From: CAZHLD01 sp964533185
GTDB lineage: Bacteria; Acidobacteriota; Terriglobia; Acidiferrales; UBA7541
Direction of reading: 5' to 3'
DNA: 11,024 nt
NCBI GenBank assembly: GCA_964533185.1
Contig: CAZHLD010000083.1
Span: 1 to 11,024, forward strand
Part shown: positions 6,406 to 11,024 of the stretch, piece by piece
Numbering within the stretch: position 1 is the stretch's first letter
How the letters are laid out: each line of letters begins with the position of its first letter
The notes under the pieces: generated by a model
Databases searched by the model: none
What the model was told of the DNA's origin: nothing
The model's input: only the letters and a program-made list of their open reading frames with translations
Translations under genes and position numbers: made by a program

Positions 6406-7365
6406 ATGACTTCGCCGTGGACAGCCGCGACCGCCGGATTTCTCGTTTGTGCAGCGACCCTTCCGTTGGTTCTGTTCGTCGCTCGTCGCTGGCGTTTCTA
6501 TCAGGCCGCCGGCCCCCTCGACATCCACTCTCGGTCCATTCCCCGCTTGGGCGGCATCGGCATCCTCCTGGGCCTTCTGTTCGCCCTGGCAGTTTCACCG
6601 GCCTTTCTCTTCCACAAAAACCTGGCTTTGCTCGTAGCCCTCGTCGTTGTCTGGCTCTCCGGTCTCACCGACGACCTTCGCCGCCTCCCTCCCGGCCTCC
6701 GCTTCCTTCCACAGACGCTCGCTGGGCTCCTCCTCTGGTGGGCCGGCTGGCAGCTCCCAGTTACTGGCTCCACGGTCCTCAATCTGCTCCTCACCTCGCT
6801 TTACGTTGTCCTGCTCATCAACGCCTTCAACATGCTCGATGGCGCCGATGGCCTGGCCGGCGGCGTTTCCGCCGTCATCGCTTTGGGCTTCCTCCTCTGG
6901 TTTGCGGGCTCAGCCAACACCCTGGGCGCCGCCGTCGCCGCAGCGCTGTTGGGCAGTTGCGTGGGCTTTCTGCTCTACAACTTCCCGCCGGCAAAAATCT
7001 TCATGGGCGATTCCGGCAGCAACGCCCTCGGCTTTCTCATCGCCTTCCTGAGCCTCGAGTTCTATCGCCGCCAGCCTGTTCGGGGGATCCACTGGCTCCT
7101 TCCGCTTCTCTTCGCCGCCCTCCCCATACTCGACTTGCTCTTCGCCGTCCTTCGCCGTCTCTCGAGGGGACACTCCCCCTTCGCCGGCGACCGCCAACAC
7201 TTCTACGACCTTCTCCTTCAGCGCGGCTGGTCCCCGCGCCGGGTCTTCTTTGTTACTTCGATTGGTACTTCGGTCTTGGTCTTTCTTGGCTGGCTTCTTG
7301 GTCGGCAGGAACTCTCGGCGCTTCTTCTTCTGCTCGGACTTGTTTTGCTCTGCCTCAGGGGGTAA
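6406..7365 (+). CDS. MraY/WecA-type undecaprenyl-phosphate sugar-1-phosphate transferase
   Basis: A very hydrophobic 319-residue polytopic protein of the polyprenyl-phosphate N-acetylhexosamine-1-phosphate transferase family. Diagnostic motifs appear in order: RLGGIGILLG (47-56), GLTDDL (86-91, the DD pair), NAFNMLDGADGLAGG (139-153, family hallmark), FMGDSGSNALGF (199-210) and GHSPFAGDRQHFYDLL (255-270, with the histidine motif). The reaction moves a sugar-1-phosphate from a UDP-sugar to undecaprenyl phosphate at the inner membrane, the first step of repeat-unit assembly; GlcNAc or a related sugar is likely but not shown. It is somewhat shorter than E. coli WecA, with a short C-terminus after the last helix. 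ATG 6406 fits the first helix; the frame is open further upstream but without a start codon near. The spacer before it can fold a small stem (CGGCGG 6367-6372 with CCGCCG 6385-6390). The last 11 bp overlap the convergent lipoprotein gene. Confidence 0.9.
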   Translation: MTSPWTAATAGFLVCAATLPLVLFVARRWRFYQAAGPLDIHSRSIPRLGGIGILLGLLFALAVSPAFLFHKNLALLVALVVVWLSGLTDDLRRLPPGLRFLPQTLAGLLLWWAGWQLPVTGSTVLNLLLTSLYVVLLINAFNMLDGADGLAGGVSAVIALGFLLWFAGSANTLGAAVAAALLGSCVGFLLYNFPPAKIFMGDSGSNALGFLIAFLSLEFYRRQPVRGIHWLLPLLFAALPILDLLFAVLRRLSRGHSPFAGDRQHFYDLLLQRGWSPRRVFFVTSIGTSVLVFLGWLLGRQELSALLLLLGLVLLCLRG

Positions 7366-10300
7366 CCACCGCGAAGTAGAACTGCATGTCAAACTCCGCT
7401 CCGCCCTGGAAGTTCGTCCAAATCGCCCCGTCCGTGCTGTACTGGAACCGCCCATCCGTGAACATGCTCGGCACAGAGAACCCGTAGTTGCTTCCTTCCT
7501 GCAGCGGGTAGATCTCGTAAGTTCCCCCCGCCGTCGCTTTCAGCACCAGCCGGTAGGTCTGCCCGCTCACCAGCGTGCGGTTGGTTGCGAAGTTGTACGT
7601 AACCCACGCGTGGCTCGTGCTCACTGCCGACGCCGCGATCATTCCCTCCTCCACCACCGACCCATCATTCCGTTCCAGCCGCACCGTCAGCGGACCGGCC
7701 GAGCCCGTCCTCCGCAGCCGCACCGCCACGCGCGACGTCGTACGGTCCCCTCCGCTCACCGTGAAAATCTCCCTCACCTGATTGCTCCCGGAGATCGGCA
7801 GCGTCCCGCTCACCTTCACGTCCATGTACCCCTGCCCCTGGGTTGCGCCGTTGGCATAGCTCAGCGCAAGAATCGGTGTTGCTCCGTCGCAGACGCAGCT
7901 CCATCCGCCTGCGGCCTGCAGGATTCGGTTCACCGCCAGGTCTTCATTAGAGACGCCGGGTTGCATCGGGCTTCCCCCGTCGTTGTCCAGCGTATTGATC
8001 GAGACGTAGTTTGCAACCGGGTCAGGGTCCGTGTTCAAGAAGACGATATGGTAGAGCTGTCCGGCTTGCAGGGTCGGGGCACCCGAAAGCGTGACCACCC
8101 GGTTCCAACCGCCCGTTCCGGGGTCCGACAAACTTCCTGAAGCAAGCACGGTGTTCGACGGCATATGCCCGGGCGTGTCGTCGTCGCTCCGCAGCTCGAT
8201 CCGCAGTCTGCCGCCCGTTCCCGCCGAATAGCCGCTGCCTGTCTTGACGTAGAAGCGCACACTTTCGGGCGCAGAGCTCGTCGCCGCACGGAAGCGATAC
8301 GCCAGTTGTCGCCCCGCCACCTTTCCCACTTCGAGGTTGCGCAGCGAGTTTGCACCCCACGCGGCTCCGTAAACTGCGTCGGCGCCAGTCGTCTGCGGCG
8401 GCACAGCCGTCGTAAACGTGAAGTCGCTCGACGTGGCCAGGTTCCCCGCCGCATCCCGTGACTTCACCCGGTAGTGATAGAGCGTCGAAGCCTGCAAGCC
8501 GCCGAGCACCACGCTGTGGCTGGTAACCTTCGTGCTGTTCAACGCCGAAGCGCTCCCATAAGCCGTCGTCGTTCCGTACTCCACCTGCGTATCGCTCGCC
8601 TCGTCCGTCGTCCAACTAATGCTCGCCCCGCTCGATGTCATCCCTGAGCTCGTCACCCCGCTGATCACCGGCGCTGTCGTGTCCGGCGGGGGTGGCGGCG
8701 CAGCCGTGGTAAACGTAAAGTCGCCCAACGTCCCCAGGTTCCCCGCGGCATCCCGTGACCTCACTGTGTAGTGGTACAGCGTTCCCGCCTGCAGACCCGC
8801 CAGCGTCATGCTGTGGCTCGTAGTCAGCGTGCCATTCAGCGCGGACGCGCTCCCACAGCTCGGCGTCGTCCCATAAACCACCTGAGTATCGGCGGCCTCA
8901 TTGGTCGTCCACGCAATCGTCGCGCCCGTCGCGCTGATCCCCGAGTTGCTCACCCCGCTGATCACCGGCGGCATCGTATCGGCCGGCGCCCCCGATGACT
9001 TCAACTCCACAAGGAAGACGTCCGTCCGCCCGCTCCCCACCGTCCCTTCCCAATTCGATGTGAACGCAAAGTACGCCCCATCCTGGCTGACGTTCCCTCG
9101 CGGCGCCATCTGAGTGCTGCTGACCGTCGTTCTCGTATGGCAGAAGCGCCAGACCGTCGAGTCCACCCCGTCGGTCCGGATGGCGATCACTTCGTTGTCC
9201 CATTCGCGTTGTGCCTTCGCCCCGTCCGTCCGGTACGTCGAGGCCACCACCGGGTTCAGCCGGTCGTTCATCGCGTTGTTCCACGAAAGCCCCATCGCCA
9301 CGCTGCGCTGCGTCGGGCTGGGCAACGGTTGGATCAGGTGCGCGTAGTTGACCGGGCTCTTGAGCGGTCTCTTCAGTACGTCCATCCCGTCGTCCACCTG
9401 GCCCTGGTTCACCATGTGATAGTGGCCCAGCACCTGCGGCATGGCGCAGTAGTCCGGGTTCGCCGCCGAGCAGGCGATCAGGTTTGTCGTGCTCAGGTCC
9501 CAGACGTAATACGCCTCGCAGTTCGTTGTGCAGGCCGTCGTCTCGATGCGCACGAACTCGCCATCGCGGGAAATGCCTGCGTCGGCCACGCGGAACCGTG
9601 CCGCCGTGCTCACCTTGCCGCTCTTGCCCCACTGGCCGCCGATATCGCCGGTCACCGTGTTGTACCACCGGCATCCGCCGCTCTGGTCGTACACATAGAC
9701 GGTGTTGGCCGCTATCGTGCCCCAGCTCCCCAGTGCGCTGGCCAGCCGCTGGTCGTTGTCGCTCACGGAAATGTCGCCGGCTTGTCCGCTGATCCCTGCA
9801 ACGCAGCTCGTCGGGTTGTGAAGACTGCTCACGCTGTCGGTGGAAAAGCGATAGGTGCTGAAGACCAGCGGGCTCGTCATCGAAAACCCGTACAGTAGGT
9901 CTGGGTCAGCAAAGCTGAACGATGGACTCGCGCGCAGCGGCACGATCAGCCCGCCGCTTGCGTTACCTGTGTTTCCCAGCCGCGCGGTCTGCATGTTCAC
10001 CGGGTTGAAGCTGTACGCGATGATGTTCCCGTCCGCGTCCTGCACGTAGAATTTCGTCGTGTTCGCGTTCCAGACGTTCGCTTCCGACGAACCGGGCGTA
10101 CCGAAACCTTTCCCCGGCCGGTCCGGGCGTGTGTTGCCATCGGTCACGCGCGCGAGCCACGCGCCAAATGTCGGGTCCTGGAATTGCGACCCTGCCGAAC
10201 CCAGCGTCGGCAGCGCTGGTTCCGCGTACATTCGGCGGTCGCTCACCGCCGTGTACACCGCGCCGGTGTTCTTGCCGCGCCCAAGCAGGTTCACCTGCTT

Positions 10301-10705
10301 CGGCGACGCGCTCGCATCGCTGCTGATCGAAAGGTTGCCGCTAAAGGTGGTCTCCACGTCAGGCGTGAACAACACCTCAACCTTCGCGCTCTGCGACGGC
10401 TCCACGCTGATCGGCAGTGCCGGGCCTTGCCACTGAAAGGTATTCTTATCCGTGCTAATCGAGTTGACCGTCACCCGCGCGTTGCCCGTGTTGCTGACCG
10501 TCAGCGTCTGGTTGGAATGTAATGACCCGACCGGCTGCTGCCCGAAGTCGAGCGACGTTGCACTCACCTCGACCGACCGCACCGACGCATTCGTGTCCCC
10601 GGACAACGCGGGATCTTGCGTTCCGGTTACCCCGCATCCGATCAAAAGTAGAGTGGCCAGCGACAGCAGCATGCTGGCCTGAAACTTAGCACGAACTTGT
10701 TGCAA
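7355..10705 (-). CDS. Large secreted multidomain lipoprotein (ASH-like, propeller-like, two FN3, C-terminal beta region)
   Basis: With a TTG start at 10705 the protein has 1116 residues. The TTG follows AAGGGGG (10717-10711) by 5 nt, and gives a textbook lipoprotein signal: R5 and K7, a hydrophobic core, and lipobox LIGC with Cys24. The frame stays open upstream to 10963, but that part looks non-coding and contains the likely promoter; an ATG at 10672 is an alternative without a good ribosome site. Domains: 44-144 ASH/choice-of-anchor-D type (LDFGQQPVG, NTGN, FTPD, GRG); 150-569 a repetitive beta region resembling a TolB/WD40-like propeller (SRDGEF, YYVWDLS, SQDGAYFAF), with Cys-rich loops such as ACTTNC; FN3 at 576-668 and 675-767 with a proline linker; 775-1116 two jelly-roll-like modules, each with a L.aGq.Y.lv pattern. 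It is probably surface-exposed and binds a polymer or protein; no enzyme motif is seen. Confidence 0.85.
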   Translation of the reverse strand: MQQVRAKFQASMLLSLATLLLIGCGVTGTQDPALSGDTNASVRSVEVSATSLDFGQQPVGSLHSNQTLTVSNTGNARVTVNSISTDKNTFQWQGPALPISVEPSQSAKVEVLFTPDVETTFSGNLSISSDASASPKQVNLLGRGKNTGAVYTAVSDRRMYAEPALPTLGSAGSQFQDPTFGAWLARVTDGNTRPDRPGKGFGTPGSSEANVWNANTTKFYVQDADGNIIAYSFNPVNMQTARLGNTGNASGGLIVPLRASPSFSFADPDLLYGFSMTSPLVFSTYRFSTDSVSSLHNPTSCVAGISGQAGDISVSDNDQRLASALGSWGTIAANTVYVYDQSGGCRWYNTVTGDIGGQWGKSGKVSTAARFRVADAGISRDGEFVRIETTACTTNCEAYYVWDLSTTNLIACSAANPDYCAMPQVLGHYHMVNQGQVDDGMDVLKRPLKSPVNYAHLIQPLPSPTQRSVAMGLSWNNAMNDRLNPVVASTYRTDGAKAQREWDNEVIAIRTDGVDSTVWRFCHTRTTVSSTQMAPRGNVSQDGAYFAFTSNWEGTVGSGRTDVFLVELKSSGAPADTMPPVISGVSNSGISATGATIAWTTNEAADTQVVYGTTPSCGSASALNGTLTTSHSMTLAGLQAGTLYHYTVRSRDAAGNLGTLGDFTFTTAAPPPPPDTTAPVISGVTSSGMTSSGASISWTTDEASDTQVEYGTTTAYGSASALNSTKVTSHSVVLGGLQASTLYHYRVKSRDAAGNLATSSDFTFTTAVPPQTTGADAVYGAAWGANSLRNLEVGKVAGRQLAYRFRAATSSAPESVRFYVKTGSGYSAGTGGRLRIELRSDDDTPGHMPSNTVLASGSLSDPGTGGWNRVVTLSGAPTLQAGQLYHIVFLNTDPDPVANYVSINTLDNDGGSPMQPGVSNEDLAVNRILQAAGGWSCVCDGATPILALSYANGATQGQGYMDVKVSGTLPISGSNQVREIFTVSGGDRTTSRVAVRLRRTGSAGPLTVRLERNDGSVVEEGMIAASAVSTSHAWVTYNFATNRTLVSGQTYRLVLKATAGGTYEIYPLQEGSNYGFSVPSMFTDGRFQYSTDGAIWTNFQGGAEFDMQFYFAVVTP
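8404..8997 (-). repeat. Tandem 297-bp repeat encoding two FN3 domains
   Basis: Two adjacent units of 297 bp (99 codons), about 8404-8700 and 8701-8997, encode FN3 domains beginning D-T-x-x-P-VISGV and ending SRDAAGNL..DFTFTTA. About 65 of 93 aligned residues are identical by hand count, and long stretches of DNA match. This is an internal tandem duplication kept in frame. It is also a place where recombination or assembly collapse could change domain number. Confidence 0.85.
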
Positions 10706-10710
10706 GGGTA

Positions 10711-10717
10711 CCCCCTT
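10711..10717 (-). promoter_or_regulatory. Shine-Dalgarno fixing the TTG start of the lipoprotein
   Basis: Read on the minus strand this is AAGGGGG, 5 nt before TTG (10705-10703). It is the only good ribosome site ahead of the lipoprotein signal peptide, and selects this rare start over the ATG at 10672, which would leave almost no positive N-terminal region. Confidence 0.6.
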
Positions 10718-10817
10718 ACCAATCGATGGAGTCTCGCTGGGGAAGGGGGGATGTTGGAGAGGGAATTGGCCGAAGCTATCCGGCTCAGCTTTCAATCCGT
10801 ACAGCTTGTAAGCCTCC

Positions 10818-10846
10818 ATCATACTCGCAAGATTACTCACCTGCAA
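10818..10846 (-). promoter_or_regulatory. Possible sigma-70 promoter of the lipoprotein gene
   Basis: On the minus strand TTGCAG (10846-10841) is separated by 17 nt from TATGAT (10823-10818). The -10 matches five of six consensus bases with ideal spacing; the -35 matches only three. Transcription would start near 10811, giving a leader of about 105 nt before the TTG start. Only the -10 and the spacing support it. Confidence 0.35.
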
Positions 10847-10930
10847 ATCAAACATCGACTGGCCCGAGGGCCATATTTGGGCCACCGCAAAAGCTGTACT
10901 CAGGAACGGAAGGACACCCGTGCGTGTGCC

Positions 10931-10960
10931 TGGAGAAACTGCCTCAACCCCCTGTATAAT
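10931..10960 (+). promoter_or_regulatory. Promoter of the tRNA-Leu gene
   Basis: A perfect TATAAT lies at 10955-10960, ending 9 nt before the first base of the tRNA. TGGAGA (10931-10936) matches four of six -35 bases with an 18-nt spacer. The predicted transcription start is only about 3 nt before the mature tRNA 5' end, so the leader removed by RNase P would be very short. Confidence 0.6.
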
Positions 10961-10969
10961 CATTCCCGG

Positions 10970-11024
10970 GCTGGAGTGGCGGAACTGGCAGACGCGCGAG
11001 ACTCAAAATCTCGTGGCCCACAAG
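10970..11024 (+). tRNA. tRNA-Leu (CAA), 5' part, cut by the window edge
   Basis: The sequence begins with acceptor strand GCTGGAG, then TGGCGGAACTGGCAGACGCG, the standard D-arm of bacterial tRNA-Leu. The anticodon arm is perfect: CGAGA, loop CTCAAAA, TCTCG, giving anticodon CAA (reads UUG). The variable arm is just starting at the edge, as expected for a long class II tRNA. The variable arm, T arm and 3' acceptor strand lie outside the window. It is transcribed divergently from the lipoprotein gene. Confidence 0.92.

Noticed and set aside
8022..9674. Alternative minus-strand frames at 8022-8615 and 8898-9674 as genes.
   Set aside because: They lie wholly inside the lipoprotein gene on the same strand in other frames and show low-complexity Arg/Gly-rich translations without motifs.
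10706..10963. N-terminal extension of the lipoprotein frame to an ATG at 10963.
   Set aside because: It would place 86 residues before the lipoprotein signal peptide, run through a likely promoter and overlap the tRNA promoter; the TTG at 10705 has a good ribosome site and yields a normal signal peptide.
1..11024. CRISPR array, insertion sequence or transposase.
   Set aside because: No regularly spaced short repeats, no transposase-like protein and no terminal inverted repeats were seen in the window.

Overview
The window reads as part of an exopolysaccharide / O-antigen type surface glycan locus from a high-GC Gram-negative bacterium. The coding style (strong preference for C-ending, pyrimidine-rich codons in the glycan genes) and a lipoprotein combining an ASH-type domain, a propeller-like region and FN3 domains fit an Acidobacteriota member. 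That assignment is inference; no 16S or other marker gene is present.

Layout: positions 3-7365 hold a tightly packed plus-strand gene series. In order these are: the C-terminal end of an O-antigen ligase/polymerase (Wzy/WaaL type), a GT4 glycosyltransferase, a CapK/PaaK-like adenylate-forming enzyme, a 17-codon remnant of a YdjC/ChbG-type deacetylase, a GNAT/FemAB-like acyltransferase, a complete YdjC/ChbG-type deacetylase, a 37-codon orphan reading frame, a membrane GT2 glycosyltransferase, and a MraY/WecA-type sugar-1-phosphate transferase. Several junctions are stop/start overlaps (ATGA, TTGA, ATGA), so this is almost certainly one operon whose promoter lies left of the window.

The genes could cooperate as follows. 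The WecA-like enzyme starts the repeat unit on undecaprenyl phosphate, the GT4 and GT2 enzymes extend or export it, and the Wzy/WaaL protein polymerises or ligates it. The CapK-like, GNAT-like and YdjC-like enzymes probably decorate it: deacetylation exposes an amine, and an activated carboxylic acid is placed on it. The decoration step is a hypothesis from gene content.

Convergent to this operon, and overlapping its last gene by 11 bp, a minus-strand gene (7355-10705) encodes a roughly 1116-residue secreted lipoprotein. It has an ASH/choice-of-anchor-D-like domain, a propeller-like middle, two near-identical FN3 domains and a C-terminal jelly-roll-like region. A 264 bp intergenic region separates it from a divergent tRNA-Leu(CAA), cut by the right edge and preceded by a perfect TATAAT box.

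The most unusual point is the set of remnants inside the operon. The 17-codon mini-gene at 3207-3260 is the head of a second YdjC/ChbG gene. It shares 33 of 36 bases with the head of the intact gene 1 kb downstream, so the acyltransferase gene sits between two copies of the same sequence.
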